DNA of 44,704 nucleotides from the NCBI GenBank assembly GCA_903897005.1, contig CAITZZ010000103.1:1-44704 (forward strand). The letters are read 5' to 3'. The notes under the pieces were generated by a model. The model was not told the origin of the DNA. It saw nothing but the letters and a program-made list of their open reading frames with translations, and made no database searches. The position numbers and the translations under genes were made by a program. This document shows, one piece after another, positions 25,067 through 34,333 of this stretch (positions within the stretch are counted from its first letter, which is position 1; each line of letters begins with the position of its first letter). The DNA comes from an uncultured beta proteobacterium (GTDB taxonomy: Bacteria > Pseudomonadota > Gammaproteobacteria > Burkholderiales > Burkholderiaceae_C).

Positions 25067-27235
25067 ATGTTTGCTAGACTAGCACTCAATATGTCGAGGT
25101 GTCAAATCTTTTCTTGGTCGCGTCTTGTGGGTGCTGCGGCGCTTGGTGCGCCGTTGCTGGCTCTAGCCCAGTTGGCGCCGGGCGGCTTTAGTGGTGCCAT
25201 CAACTCCCCTACGGCAGATGTGCTGGGTCCGGGCGTTGCGAGTGGCGCCTGGAGTAACAGTAACCCGGAAAAGCCGCGCGCGGTGCCCGCAGTGGGGAGC
25301 TTTGGCTCGGTCAATCTGGGATTTGGTGTGCTGCCAGGGCTGGAATTGGTGGGGCGACTTGCCTTTGATGGCGATCTTCAATGCAATATGTATTCGGCGG
25401 TCAGTGCGCCGTGCAGCGGTATGAGGGATCTGTCGGCCAGCGGTAAATACCAATTGCCGTTTCGGTTGGGCTGGGATACTCGCCTTGCTTTTGGCGCAGT
25501 TGATGTGGGAGGGGCGGCAACCAACTTCAGAAGTTATTACGGTGTGGCTACCTCGTCAGTTGGATCTGTTGATGTGTCGCTGGGTTACGCCCGGGGACGC
25601 CACGCTTACTCGTCGCTGGATGGCCCGTTTGGCAGTGGCCAGGTTTTTTTGACTGATCATTGGCGTGCGCTGGCCGAGTTTGACAGCCATGAGTTGCGGG
25701 CCGGCGTGCGGTACGCCCGACCCCTGACCGAGCAATTGGCGCTGGAGTTGGGCGCGAGCCGAAAGCTGAGCAATCGCACCGACCAGCAAAGCTGGCAGGC
25801 GGGCCTGGCCTTGACCTACAGCTTTGACAAACACGCCCTTAACGAGGGTACGCGACGGCCTGATGCGAAGCCGATGGTCGCTGCGCAGGGGGAAGTGGCC
25901 CAGCCGATGTCACTGACGCTGGCAGCGCCGGTGGTGCAGACGGCGGCAATTTCGCCTGTGGCTGAAACTGCTTTAACTCAAGCAGACCGGGCAGAGCGCA
26001 TGGCAAGCCGCCTGCAGCGTGCCGGGTTTTCATCAATATGGGTGGGTTTTGACCATGCCAAGGGCTGGGTGATTCAGGCTGAGCCGCTGGCTTGGCGCAA
26101 GAATCGGCTCGATGCCCTGGGCGCGGCTCTGGCTTTGTGGCAAAAGCAGGCGCAAGGCGACGAGCAATTGCATCTGGTACTGAGCTATCTGCAAGACCCG
26201 GTATTGACGCTGCGTACAAACCGGGCTTGTTTGACCAAATTTGCCGAGGGTGGTTGGTGGTGCGACGGCCAAGCCGCTTTGAGGCTGGACAACGGCGAGT
26301 CGGCGCGCGCGCCGGCAATGGGCTGGGCCGTAACGCCGACGGCAGTTCCGCAGGCGCCGCGTCTGCAGATTGAACTGGGGCCGGTATTGCAACAGCGCTT
26401 GGGCACTGAAGTGGGGCTCTACGATGCCTCGGTGGGGCTGGACTTGACCTGGGAACTGGCACCGAAGCGCGGTGTGTTATGGCAGGGCGAAGTGACAGTG
26501 CCGCTGGCTAATTCTGCCAATTTTGCGGAAGGGGGCGTGTTTGGCAAAGATCGTATTCAGACGCGCCTGGAAAACAGTACCTTGTCGTATCAGCGCGAGC
26601 TTGCCCCCCGTCTGTGGGGGCAGGCAAGCGTGGGCTATGTGATGCATAACGATTACGGCGGCCAGTTGGATTTGGCTTGGCTTAGTCCAACGGGCTCGGT
26701 GCGAATGGGTGCGCTGGCGGGCTACTATCAGGGTACTGACAGCAGCGGCTTGACACGAGAGACGCTGCATCACCTGTTGGCTCTGGCGTCTGTGCGCTGG
26801 AGCGTGGTTGACGGGCGCTGGTTTATGGAGGCACAGGCCGGCCAGTTTTACAACCAGGATCGGGGTTTGCGACTGGCCAGTCACCACTGGTTTGGCGACA
26901 ACCAGTTGACGCTGCACTACCGTAGCACCGAGTCTGGTGCGCGGATGCCGCGAACAAACTTTGCCGGTTTTCAGATTAGTATGCCCATTGGCAGTCGGGC
27001 CGCCACGATGCTTGGAGCCGTCACTTTGCGCGGTAGTGACCAGTGGGTCTACGGCGTGCAGAGCAAGGTGCAGGGGGGCGACAACGCCATTACCAATGGG
27101 TATGGCGTGCTGCCGGCGATTCGGCACGGCTTGCTTAACGACACGCTGGACAACGACAGGGCTGGGATGACGGACATGCTGGCCAACCTGTACCGGGTGC
27201 GCGCCATGATGCGCGAGATGACGGACAAGCCTTGA
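25067..27235 (+). CDS. YjbH-domain EPS-associated protein
   Basis: This appears to be an outer-membrane-type beta-strand-rich protein of the YjbH family, known from EPS-related operons (yjbEFGH). The start is ATG at 25067 or 25091 (722 or 714 residues); a signal peptide ending in LLALAQ follows both, and neither has a clear Shine-Dalgarno. The N-terminal third ([18 protein letters not shown], then [14 protein letters not shown]) matches the family. The middle (about 300-400) differs, and the C-terminal part has alternating aromatic strands like a beta-barrel. It overlaps miaB by four bases (TTGA), an odd partnership. EPS export is a suggestion from family and neighbourhood. Confidence 0.75.
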   Translation: MFARLALNMSRCQIFSWSRLVGAAALGAPLLALAQLAPGGFSGAINSPTADVLGPGVASGAWSNSNPEKPRAVPAVGSFGSVNLGFGVLPGLELVGRLAFDGDLQCNMYSAVSAPCSGMRDLSASGKYQLPFRLGWDTRLAFGAVDVGGAATNFRSYYGVATSSVGSVDVSLGYARGRHAYSSLDGPFGSGQVFLTDHWRALAEFDSHELRAGVRYARPLTEQLALELGASRKLSNRTDQQSWQAGLALTYSFDKHALNEGTRRPDAKPMVAAQGEVAQPMSLTLAAPVVQTAAISPVAETALTQADRAERMASRLQRAGFSSIWVGFDHAKGWVIQAEPLAWRKNRLDALGAALALWQKQAQGDEQLHLVLSYLQDPVLTLRTNRACLTKFAEGGWWCDGQAALRLDNGESARAPAMGWAVTPTAVPQAPRLQIELGPVLQQRLGTEVGLYDASVGLDLTWELAPKRGVLWQGEVTVPLANSANFAEGGVFGKDRIQTRLENSTLSYQRELAPRLWGQASVGYVMHNDYGGQLDLAWLSPTGSVRMGALAGYYQGTDSSGLTRETLHHLLALASVRWSVVDGRWFMEAQAGQFYNQDRGLRLASHHWFGDNQLTLHYRSTESGARMPRTNFAGFQISMPIGSRAATMLGAVTLRGSDQWVYGVQSKVQGGDNAITNGYGVLPAIRHGLLNDTLDNDRAGMTDMLANLYRVRAMMREMTDKP

Positions 27236-28548
27236 GCAAGAAGGTCTTCATCAAGACCTTTGGCTGCCAGATGAACGAGTACGACTCGGGCAAGATGGTC
27301 GATGTGCTGCACGCCGCGCAGGGATTTGAGCGGACGGACAAGGTGGAAGAGGCAGACCTGATTTTGTTCAACACCTGCTCGGTACGGGAAAAGGCACAGG
27401 AAAAAGTCTTTTCCGATCTGGGCCGGGTCAAGCACCTCAAGAAAAGAGGGGCATTGATTGGGGTCGGGGGCTGCGTGGCAAGCCAGGAAGGCGCTGCCAT
27501 TATTGAGCGAGCGCCCTATGTGGACGTGGTGTTCGGGCCGCAGACGCTGCATCGGCTGCCGCAGTTGCTGGCCGCACGGGAACTGCAAAGCCGCTCGCAG
27601 GTGGACATCAGTTTTCCGGAGATAGAAAAGTTTGATCATCTGCCGCCGGCGCGGGTTGAAGGCGCCAGTGCCTTTGTCAGCATCATGGAAGGCTGTTCCA
27701 AATACTGCAGCTACTGCGTCGTGCCCTATACGCGGGGCGAGGAGGTATCGAGGCCGTTTGAGGATGTGCTGGTGGAGGTGGCTGGACTTGCCGATCAGGG
27801 TGTGAAGGAAGTCACTTTGCTGGGCCAGAACGTGAATGCCTACCGGGCTTCCATGGGCGAGACGGGCGATGTGGCAGATTTCGCCACGCTGCTTGAATAC
27901 GTGGCCGAAATTCCCGGTATTGAGCGTATCCGCTACGTTACCAGCCACCCCAATGAATTCACACCGTCGCTGATTGCGGCTTACGACAAACTTCCCAAGC
28001 TCGTGAGCCACCTGCACTTGCCGGTGCAACACGGTTCGGACCGCATTCTGGCAGCGATGAAGCGCGGCTACAGTGCCATGGAATACAAGTCAACCGTGCG
28101 CAAGTTGCGTGCGATCCGCCCCGACATGGCGCTGAGTAGCGACTTTATTGTTGGCTTTCCGGGCGAGACCGAAGACGATTTCAGCAAGATGATGAAGCTG
28201 ATTGACGAGCTTGGCTTTGACAACTCATTCAGCTTTATCTTCAGCCCCCGCCCCGGCACGCCGGCCGCCAATCTGCTGGACGACACGCCGCATGAGGTGA
28301 AGCTGAGTCGATTGCAACATTTGCAAGGTGTGATTAACCAAAGCATCAGGCGGATCAGCGAAAGCCGCTTGGGTACGGTGCAGCGAATTCTGGTGGAGGG
28401 TCACGCCAAGCGTGATGCCAGTGAGTTGATGGGGCGAACCGAGTGCAATCGGGTGGTCAACTTCTGCGGTGGCGCAGAATTGATCGGGCAGTTGGTTGAC
28501 GTGAGGATTACCGAGACCCGCTCGTTTACGCTGCGCGGAGAACTGTAA
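27232..28548 (+). CDS. miaB: tRNA-2-methylthio-N6-dimethylallyladenosine synthase
   Basis: MiaB adds a methylthio group to i6A37 of tRNAs, using two iron-sulfur clusters and SAM. The 438-residue protein has N-terminal cluster cysteines C12, C49 and C81, the radical-SAM motif C155-x3-C159-x2-C162 ([11 protein letters not shown]) and a C-terminal TRAM domain. The start is TTG at 27232, overlapping the YjbH stop (TTGA), and gives the standard [19 protein letters not shown]. No upstream ATG in frame precedes it. Confidence 0.95.
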   Translation: MSKKVFIKTFGCQMNEYDSGKMVDVLHAAQGFERTDKVEEADLILFNTCSVREKAQEKVFSDLGRVKHLKKRGALIGVGGCVASQEGAAIIERAPYVDVVFGPQTLHRLPQLLAARELQSRSQVDISFPEIEKFDHLPPARVEGASAFVSIMEGCSKYCSYCVVPYTRGEEVSRPFEDVLVEVAGLADQGVKEVTLLGQNVNAYRASMGETGDVADFATLLEYVAEIPGIERIRYVTSHPNEFTPSLIAAYDKLPKLVSHLHLPVQHGSDRILAAMKRGYSAMEYKSTVRKLRAIRPDMALSSDFIVGFPGETEDDFSKMMKLIDELGFDNSFSFIFSPRPGTPAANLLDDTPHEVKLSRLQHLQGVINQSIRRISESRLGTVQRILVEGHAKRDASELMGRTECNRVVNFCGGAELIGQLVDVRITETRSFTLRGEL

Positions 28549-28553
28549 CTGGA

Positions 28554-28650
28554 TCCCGGATCGAGTCCGCGATGACAGTGAAGTAGGCCAATGCCTCCCC
28601 GGTTGTCGTTGCCTCCCCTGTTGTCGTTGCGGGCTTGACCCGCAATCCAG
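28554..28650. repeat. Palindromic and tandem repeats between miaB and ffh
   Basis: A degenerate copy of the window's palindrome family (ATCCCGGA, TCGAG, TCCGCGAT) begins near 28555. A second copy, GTTGCGGG, CTTGA, CCCGCAAT, ends near 28647. Between them an 18-base unit is tandemly repeated (28593-28610 and 28611-28628) with one difference. No gene is visible here. Confidence 0.65.
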
Positions 28651-28679
28651 GATTAATTGGAGTCTGACCCCAATTAATC
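28651..28679. terminator. Possible bidirectional terminator between miaB and ffh
   Basis: GATTAATTGG (28651-28660) and CCAATTAATC (28670-28679) form a perfect 10-base-pair hairpin with a 9-base loop. It sits 11 bases beyond the ffh stop and between convergent genes. The flanking T-run is weak (TCTTC), so termination is possible but unproven. The loop GGTCAGACT-type sequence is also reminiscent of small REP-associated motifs. Confidence 0.4.
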
Positions 28680-28690
28680 TTCTTCATGCC

Positions 28691-30055
28691 TCAGAACGGC
28701 ATCTTGGGCATGCCTTTCATGCCACCCATGCGTTTCATCATTTTCATCATCCCTGAGCCTTTCATCTTCTTCATCATGTCCTGCATCTGTTCGAACTCCT
28801 TGAGCATCCGGTTGACTTCCTGAACCTGGACGCCAGCGCCGGTGGCGATGCGGCGTTTGCGGGTGGCTTTGATGAGTTCGGGTTTGCGCCGCTCCAGCGG
28901 CGTCATGCTGTGGATGATGCCCTGCTTGCGCTGGATGTCCTTTTCGGCCCGACCCATGTCGATCTGGCCGGCCTTGGCTGCAATGGACGCCGGCATCTTG
29001 TCCATCAGGCTCGACAGACCACCCATCTGCTTCATTTGCTGGATCTGGGCCAGAAAGTCGTTCAGGTCAAAGCCGGCGCCGCTCTTTACTTTTGCCGCCA
29101 GTTTTTGTGCCGCCGCCACGTCGACACCGGCGGTAACCTGCTCGACCAGGGCCAGGATGTCGCCCATGCCCAGAATGCGTCCAGCGTGACGCTCGGCATC
29201 AAAGACTTCGAGGCCGTCGATTTTTTCGCTGGTGCCGGCAAACTTGATGGGTGCGCCGGTGACTTGTCGCACTGACAGGGCCGCGCCGCCGCGTGAGTCG
29301 CCGTCGAGCTTGGTCAGGATGATGCCGGTGAGGGGCAGCGATTCTTTGAACGCTTTGGCGGTATTGATGGCGTCCTGACCCTGCATCGCGTCGACCACAA
29401 ACAGGGTTTCCACGGGTTTGAGCGCGGCGTGCAGTTCGCTGATCTCACGCATCAGTGCTTCGTCGATGGCGAGGCGACCCGCGGTGTCGACCAAGAGGAC
29501 GTCGAAGAAATGTTTGCGTGCGTAGTCCAGCGCGGCCAGCGCAATGGCGACGGGCTTTTGATCGGCGCTGCTGGGGAACCATTCAGCGCCCGCCTGGGCG
29601 GTGACCAACTTCAACTGCTCGATGGCCGCCGGGCGGTAAACGTCACCGGATACGGTCAGGACCTTTTTGCGGCGCTTTTCTATGAGGTACTTGGCCAGCT
29701 TTGCGGTGGTGGTGGTTTTGCCGGCGCCTTGCAGACCGGCCATCAGGATCACAGCCGGTGGTTGCGTTGCCAGGTTGATGTCAGCCACACCCTGGCCCAT
29801 GGTGGCGGCCAGTTCCTTGCTGACAATGCCAACCAGTGCTTGCCCCGGTGAGAGCGAGCCCAGAACCTCCTGGCCGAGCGCTTTCTCCTTGACACGATTG
29901 ATGAAGTCACGGACTACCGGCAGGGCCACATCGGCTTCCAGCAAAGCCATGCGAACCTCGCGCAACATGTCGGTGACGTTGCTTTCGGTGATGCGTGCCT
30001 GACCACGAATTTCTTTGACGAGGCGGGAGAGTTTGTCGCTGAGGGCGGAGGCCAT
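28691..30055 (-). CDS. ffh: Signal recognition particle protein Ffh
   Basis: Ffh binds 4.5S RNA and signal sequences and delivers ribosomes to FtsY. The 454-residue protein has the NG domain with GLQGAGKTTTTAKLAKYL (G1), DVYRPAAIEQL, DTAGR (G3) and TKLDGDSRGGAAL (G4 and closing loop). Its Met-rich M domain starts with GFDLNDFLAQIQQMKQMGG, has RKRRIATGAG, the SRP RNA-binding motif, and ends with many methionines. I chose the ATG at 30055; the frame opens at 30094 but MASALSDKLSRLVKEIRG is the family start. Confidence 0.96.
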   Translation of the reverse strand: MASALSDKLSRLVKEIRGQARITESNVTDMLREVRMALLEADVALPVVRDFINRVKEKALGQEVLGSLSPGQALVGIVSKELAATMGQGVADINLATQPPAVILMAGLQGAGKTTTTAKLAKYLIEKRRKKVLTVSGDVYRPAAIEQLKLVTAQAGAEWFPSSADQKPVAIALAALDYARKHFFDVLLVDTAGRLAIDEALMREISELHAALKPVETLFVVDAMQGQDAINTAKAFKESLPLTGIILTKLDGDSRGGAALSVRQVTGAPIKFAGTSEKIDGLEVFDAERHAGRILGMGDILALVEQVTAGVDVAAAQKLAAKVKSGAGFDLNDFLAQIQQMKQMGGLSSLMDKMPASIAAKAGQIDMGRAEKDIQRKQGIIHSMTPLERRKPELIKATRKRRIATGAGVQVQEVNRMLKEFEQMQDMMKKMKGSGMMKMMKRMGGMKGMPKMPF

Positions 30056-30062
30056 GGGGATA

Positions 30063-30077
30063 TTCCGTTGAACGGAA
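30063..30077. promoter_or_regulatory. Palindrome between ffh and ccsA
   Basis: TTCCGTT, G, AACGGAA is a perfect 7-base-pair palindrome with one central base, starting 8 bases upstream of the ffh ATG. GTTGG/CCAAC (30083-30095) is a second short palindrome. Both lie in the divergent region between ffh and ccsA and may be operator sites. Confidence 0.4.
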
Positions 30078-30094
30078 CCTTGGTTGGATGCCAA

Positions 30095-30124
30095 CTGACA
30101 CTGGCAAGATGAAGACGCTAAACT
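30095..30124 (+). promoter_or_regulatory. Promoter of the ccsA-pilSR-ampD operon
   Basis: CTGACA (30095-30100) and TAAACT (30119-30124) stand 18 bases apart, a reasonable sigma-70 promoter. Transcription would start about 6-7 bases after the -10, at or next to the ATG at 30131, so the mRNA may be leaderless. There is no Shine-Dalgarno sequence. Confidence 0.5.
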
Positions 30125-30130
30125 GTAGGC

Positions 30131-30934
30131 ATGATTTTAGCCAGTGCTTCTATGCTCGTTTTGATCTTGGCGGTGGCCGCTGCGTTGGCCTACTCGGTGT
30201 CAGCCATGGGCGCCGCACGTTTGGGGTCGACGCTGGCGAGAGCGGCGGTCTGGATGGCCTGGCTATTGCATGGCGCTTTGCTGAGCGTGAGCCTGTTCGG
30301 TCAGGCGCCACGCTTTGGTTTTGCACCCGCCTTGTCGGTTACCGCCTGGCTGATTGCCGCGGTCTACGCAGTCGAGAGTCATGTTTATCCCTTGTTGCAG
30401 ACGCGCTGGACCTTGTCTATGCTCGGCGCGATTGCTGTCTTGCTGGCGGTGCTGTTTCCGGGCATTCCCTTGCACCCGACAGCCTCGCCCTGGTTGCCCT
30501 TGCACTGGGCGCTGGGTATTGCATCCTACGGTTTATTCGGGGCAGCGGTGGTTCATGCGTGGTTCATGACGCGGGCCGAAGAACGCTTTCGTCTGGCAGC
30601 CGATCCGCACAGCGGCATGCCGCTGCTGACCATGGAGCGGCTGACTTTCAGGTTTGTGACGGCCGGTTTTCTGCTCCTGTCTGCGACTTTGCTGGTGGCG
30701 ACCGTCTTCGGTGGTCAACTGTACGGGACGGGTGCGCGCTTGAAACTTGACCACAAAACTGCGTTTTCTGTGTTGTCGTGGCTCACCTTTGCGGTGTTGC
30801 TGATTGGGCGCGCGCGTTTTGGCTGGCGTGGCAAACGAGCGGTGCGCGTTCTGTACATGGGGTCCGCCCTGTTGCTGTTGGCCTATGTTGGTTCGCGTTT
30901 TGTGATGGAGATTATTCTGGGGCGTACGCCATGA
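30131..30934 (+). CDS. Cytochrome c assembly-type inner-membrane protein (CcsA/YpjD family)
   Basis: This 267-residue protein has about eight hydrophobic segments and belongs to the CcsA/HemX/YpjD group. The family core is SPWLPLHWALGIASYGLFGAAVVHAW (around 115-140), and LKLDHKTAFSVLSWLTFAVLLIGR contains another conserved His. The short form next to ffh is usual in proteobacteria; it resembles YpjD more than the full cytochrome c synthase, and its exact role is unclear. It overlaps the next gene by ATGA. Confidence 0.8.
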   Translation: MILASASMLVLILAVAAALAYSVSAMGAARLGSTLARAAVWMAWLLHGALLSVSLFGQAPRFGFAPALSVTAWLIAAVYAVESHVYPLLQTRWTLSMLGAIAVLLAVLFPGIPLHPTASPWLPLHWALGIASYGLFGAAVVHAWFMTRAEERFRLAADPHSGMPLLTMERLTFRFVTAGFLLLSATLLVATVFGGQLYGTGARLKLDHKTAFSVLSWLTFAVLLIGRARFGWRGKRAVRVLYMGSALLLLAYVGSRFVMEIILGRTP

Positions 30935-31158
30935 GGCTGCTCCTGGTCTTGGCAGTGGTGTTGTTTGGCATCTGGCTTTGGCGTTCGAATCGGGAGGTGA
31001 AAGCTGCGCTGAAAGAGGAGAAGCCACCGCCTGCGCAGTCACCACTTGATATGGTGAGTTGCACCCTGTGCTCGGTTCATGTTGCCGTGGACGATGCCGT
31101 GCAGGGAAGAAAAGGACCGTATTGTTGCGCTGATCACCGCCAGCGGGCGGAACCTTGA
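30931..31158 (+). CDS. PP0621-family small protein
   Basis: The 75-residue protein has an N-terminal hydrophobic helix (LLLVLAVVLFGIWLW) and a Cys-rich end: MVSCTLCSVHVAVDDA then PYCCADH. C-x2-C with C-C-x2-H would suit zinc binding. This matches the small PP0621-type proteins that precede pilS in betaproteobacteria and pseudomonads. The frame continues upstream inside ccsA, but the ATG at 30931 is chosen because it overlaps the ccsA stop by ATGA. Function unknown. Confidence 0.75.
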   Translation: MRLLLVLAVVLFGIWLWRSNREVKAALKEEKPPPAQSPLDMVSCTLCSVHVAVDDAVQGRKGPYCCADHRQRAEP

Positions 31159-32874
31159 ATGCAGCGCCAGCCAGACGACAAGTCCTGGTTTGATCCGTTC
31201 TTGCTGGAACAAGGCATTGAGGCGGTAGAGCGACCCCAGGAGTTTGAGCGACTTTGGCGGGGCTTCATGACTGCTCGGGTGATGTTGGGACTGGTCCTGC
31301 TGTTGATGCAGGGCGTGGTCTACGAACTTGGTGCGGGCAGGGACATCACCTTGGTATTGTTCTGCTCGGCCTATTGCGTTGTTGCTCTGGGTGTCCGGCT
31401 GAAAGCCGGCGTGCGCCCTCTGAGCAAGACCTTGGACAGTCAGTGGATCATCATCGTCGGCGTTGACATTTTGGCGGTCGCTGCGCTGCAGGTCACGCAA
31501 GGCGGCAGCATCAATTACACGCCCTTGTTTGCACTGCCTATTCTGATGGCGTCGGTGCTGGGGTCCTTGTTGCTTTCAATGGCCTGCGCGGCGGTCGTGA
31601 CGCTCATGTTGTTGTTCTACGCAACCTGGGTATCGGCACAAATTCCAACGGATGCGGCGGCCCACTTCCTGCAGGCGGCGTTAACCGGCGTTGGCTGCTT
31701 TGCCATCGCGTTCCTGGCAAGTCAGATTGCGACCCGATTGACCAACGTCGAGCAGCGGGCGCAGCGAAATCAGCTCGCGGTACGTTTGCAGCGTCAGGTC
31801 AACGAGTTGGTGATTGAGTCCCTGACAGACGGTATCCTGGTGCTGGATCAGGGGTGCACGGTGCGAGCCGCCAACCCGGCAGCGCGGCAGATGCTGGGAG
31901 CAAAAAATGCCCTGGGTGTGGATTCTTTCAGTCTGGTGGCGTTGTCTGGATGGAAAGGGTTGGTGGAACTGGTCGAGCAGAGCTTCGCTGAAAACAGTGC
32001 ACGGCAGGCGGATGTCGTGATTCACCATGCCGGCCAGGGTCCTTTGCGCGTGCGGGTACAAACGCAGCTGACTGCCACGCCAGGTGAACATGGCCAGCAC
32101 TTATGCGTCATGTTTCTTCAGGATCAGCGCGAGATGGAAGCCCGGATGCGAACAGAAAAGCTGGCCAGCATGGGGCGTATGTCGGCTGCCGTTGCGCACG
32201 AAATTCGGAATCCCTTGGCAGCGATCGTGCAGGCCAACGCCCTGCTGGATGAAGATATTGCAAATCCGCGGCACAAACAGCTTACGCAGATGGTGCAGCA
32301 AAATGCCGCTCGATTAGAAAAGATAGTGGAAGATGTGCTTGAGGTGTCCCGAGTCCAGCGGCGTGACCGCTCAAAGGCGTCGAATGTGCTGGCCTTGAAC
32401 GAGGCGGTGGCACGAGTCTGTGGCGACTGGCAGGGACAAAATATGCTGGAACAGCTGTTGCGCTTTGACTTGGCAGAAAGAGATCTCAAAGTAAGGTTTG
32501 AATCCGAGCATCTGCGCCGGATACTGGTGAATTTGCTGGACAACGCGTTGCGATATAGCGGGTTTCAGCCAGGTGCCATCGAGGTATCGACCGGTATTTC
32601 GAGGTCCGGGCAGCCGGTCATGCGTGTCTGGAATGGGGGGCCTCCCCTGGATCAGTCAGTGCAGAGGCATTTGTTTGAGCCATTCTTTTCCTCCGAGAGT
32701 CGCTCCAGTGGCTTGGGTCTTTATATTTGCCGCGAGTTGTGCGAAGAGCAGGGAGCCTCCATCGCCTATGGGCGAGCATCGCGCAAAGTAGTCGACACAG
32801 TCATCGACGGAAACGAATTTGTGATCTGCTTCCAATCCGAGCGACGGGTCAATGACAATCGTGGAAACTCTTGA
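31159..32874 (+). CDS. pilS: Sensor histidine kinase PilS
   Basis: PilS senses a signal at the membrane and phosphorylates PilR to control type IV pilin genes. The 571-residue protein has about six membrane helices (roughly 40-195), a PAS-like domain (205-320) and a HisKA domain with H347 in AAVAHEIRNPLAAI. The HATPase domain carries the N-box RILVNLLDNALRYS and G-box SSGLGLYICRELCEE. It starts right after the PP0621 gene (TGAATG) and overlaps pilR by 23 bases. The pil structural genes are not in the window. Confidence 0.9.
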   Translation: MQRQPDDKSWFDPFLLEQGIEAVERPQEFERLWRGFMTARVMLGLVLLLMQGVVYELGAGRDITLVLFCSAYCVVALGVRLKAGVRPLSKTLDSQWIIIVGVDILAVAALQVTQGGSINYTPLFALPILMASVLGSLLLSMACAAVVTLMLLFYATWVSAQIPTDAAAHFLQAALTGVGCFAIAFLASQIATRLTNVEQRAQRNQLAVRLQRQVNELVIESLTDGILVLDQGCTVRAANPAARQMLGAKNALGVDSFSLVALSGWKGLVELVEQSFAENSARQADVVIHHAGQGPLRVRVQTQLTATPGEHGQHLCVMFLQDQREMEARMRTEKLASMGRMSAAVAHEIRNPLAAIVQANALLDEDIANPRHKQLTQMVQQNAARLEKIVEDVLEVSRVQRRDRSKASNVLALNEAVARVCGDWQGQNMLEQLLRFDLAERDLKVRFESEHLRRILVNLLDNALRYSGFQPGAIEVSTGISRSGQPVMRVWNGGPPLDQSVQRHLFEPFFSSESRSSGLGLYICRELCEEQGASIAYGRASRKVVDTVIDGNEFVICFQSERRVNDNRGNS

Positions 32875-34333
32875 ACGTATGACTGCAAATAGTGCGACAA
32901 ACGATGTCCAGATTCTGGTGGTTGATGACGAGCCGGACTTGAGGACACTTTACGAGCTGACCTTGGTGCGTGATGGCTTCTCGATATCTACGGCCTCCTG
33001 CCTGGCGGAGGCGTTTGCGCACTTGAACGAACGTCGTTTTGATGTCGTCATTACCGACATGCGCTTGCCCGATGGGCTGGGTGTGGAACTGATTCGCCAT
33101 CTCAAGGCACAACAACGCAAGGAACGGTGTGTTGTCATTACGGCCTATGGATCGGCAGAAAATGCAGTCGAGTCACTCAAGGCAGGGGCATTCGACTACC
33201 TGACCAAGCCAGTGGATCTGAAGCAGTTCAGAGGGGTCATTGCTTCAGCGGTACAGGATGCGAGGACACGAGGCAGCACAGGTTCACTTTCTGCATCGAA
33301 GTCGGGCAGTGATGCGCAGGAAGCGCTGGCGCGACTTGTCGGCGAGTCAGTGACCATGCGACTGGTCAAGGAGAGGATCATCAAGGTGGCGCGGAGCATG
33401 GCGCCGATCTTGGTTACTGGCGAGTCTGGCACTGGAAAAGAAATGGTGGCCAGCGCGATACATGCCAGCAGTCATCGCACTGGCGGCGCCTGGGTCGCCG
33501 TGAATTGCAGTGCAATCCCGGAAAATCTTCTTGAGACCGAGTTCTTTGGCGCCAAGAAGGGTGCTTATACCGGTTCCCATCAGGATCGCGACGGATTCTT
33601 TCAGGCGGCTCGCGGCGGCACTTTGTTCCTCGATGAAATTGGCGACTTGCCGCTGGCCATGCAGTCCAAACTATTGCGTGCCATTCAGGAGCGTTGCATT
33701 CGCCCGATCGGCTCCCCTCAGGAGGAAGCGGTGGACGTGCGCATCATCAGTGCGACCCACAAGGATTTGGCAGCAGAAGTGCAGGCAGGGCGCTTTCGAC
33801 AGGATCTTTATTACCGGCTCAATGTGATCCAGATCCATATTCCTCCATTGCGTGAGCGGCGCGAAGACTTGCCGGCCTTGTGCGCAGCCTTGCTGAGCCG
33901 GATTGCCTCCGAGTCAGATATCGCCGTGCCGACGTTGCCAGCGGCGGTGCTGGAGCAATTGGCCCAGGATCCGCTGTTTGGTAATGTGCGGGAACTGGAG
34001 AATCTGTTGCATCGGGCGGTGGCGCTGAGAGAAGAGGATGAGTTGCAGTTTGAACCCTCAGCATCCCAGCCGCTGGCCCAGCAGGGTGTGGCAACGAGTG
34101 ACTTGGAAGTAATTGCGTTGGAAGGAAAACCGTCAGCCTTGCCGAGCGACTTGCAAGCCTACCTCGACGGCGCAGAGCGAACGATCCTGATTCAGGCTTT
34201 GCGGGAGACCGGATTCAATCGCACGGCCGCCGCCACCCGTCTGGGATTGAGTCTGCGTCAGATGCGTTATCGGATCGCCAGATTGCACATTGACGCCCAA
34301 AATTACGGTGGAAAGTTCGATGAATCGGACTGA
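32852..34333 (+). CDS. pilR: Sigma-54-dependent response regulator PilR
   Basis: PilR activates sigma-54 promoters, typically pilA. The 493-residue protein has a receiver domain with D69 (ITDMRLPDG), an AAA+ domain with Walker A (GESGTGKE, 190-197) and Walker B (GGTLFLDE), and a C-terminal Fis-type HTH (about 453-480). The sigma-54 contact loop reads GAYTGS (237-242) instead of the usual GAFTGA, a mild variant. The start is ATG at 32852, overlapping pilS by 23 bases; ATG at 32879 is an alternative. Confidence 0.9.
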   Translation: MTIVETLERMTANSATNDVQILVVDDEPDLRTLYELTLVRDGFSISTASCLAEAFAHLNERRFDVVITDMRLPDGLGVELIRHLKAQQRKERCVVITAYGSAENAVESLKAGAFDYLTKPVDLKQFRGVIASAVQDARTRGSTGSLSASKSGSDAQEALARLVGESVTMRLVKERIIKVARSMAPILVTGESGTGKEMVASAIHASSHRTGGAWVAVNCSAIPENLLETEFFGAKKGAYTGSHQDRDGFFQAARGGTLFLDEIGDLPLAMQSKLLRAIQERCIRPIGSPQEEAVDVRIISATHKDLAAEVQAGRFRQDLYYRLNVIQIHIPPLRERREDLPALCAALLSRIASESDIAVPTLPAAVLEQLAQDPLFGNVRELENLLHRAVALREEDELQFEPSASQPLAQQGVATSDLEVIALEGKPSALPSDLQAYLDGAERTILIQALRETGFNRTAAATRLGLSLRQMRYRIARLHIDAQNYGGKFDESD

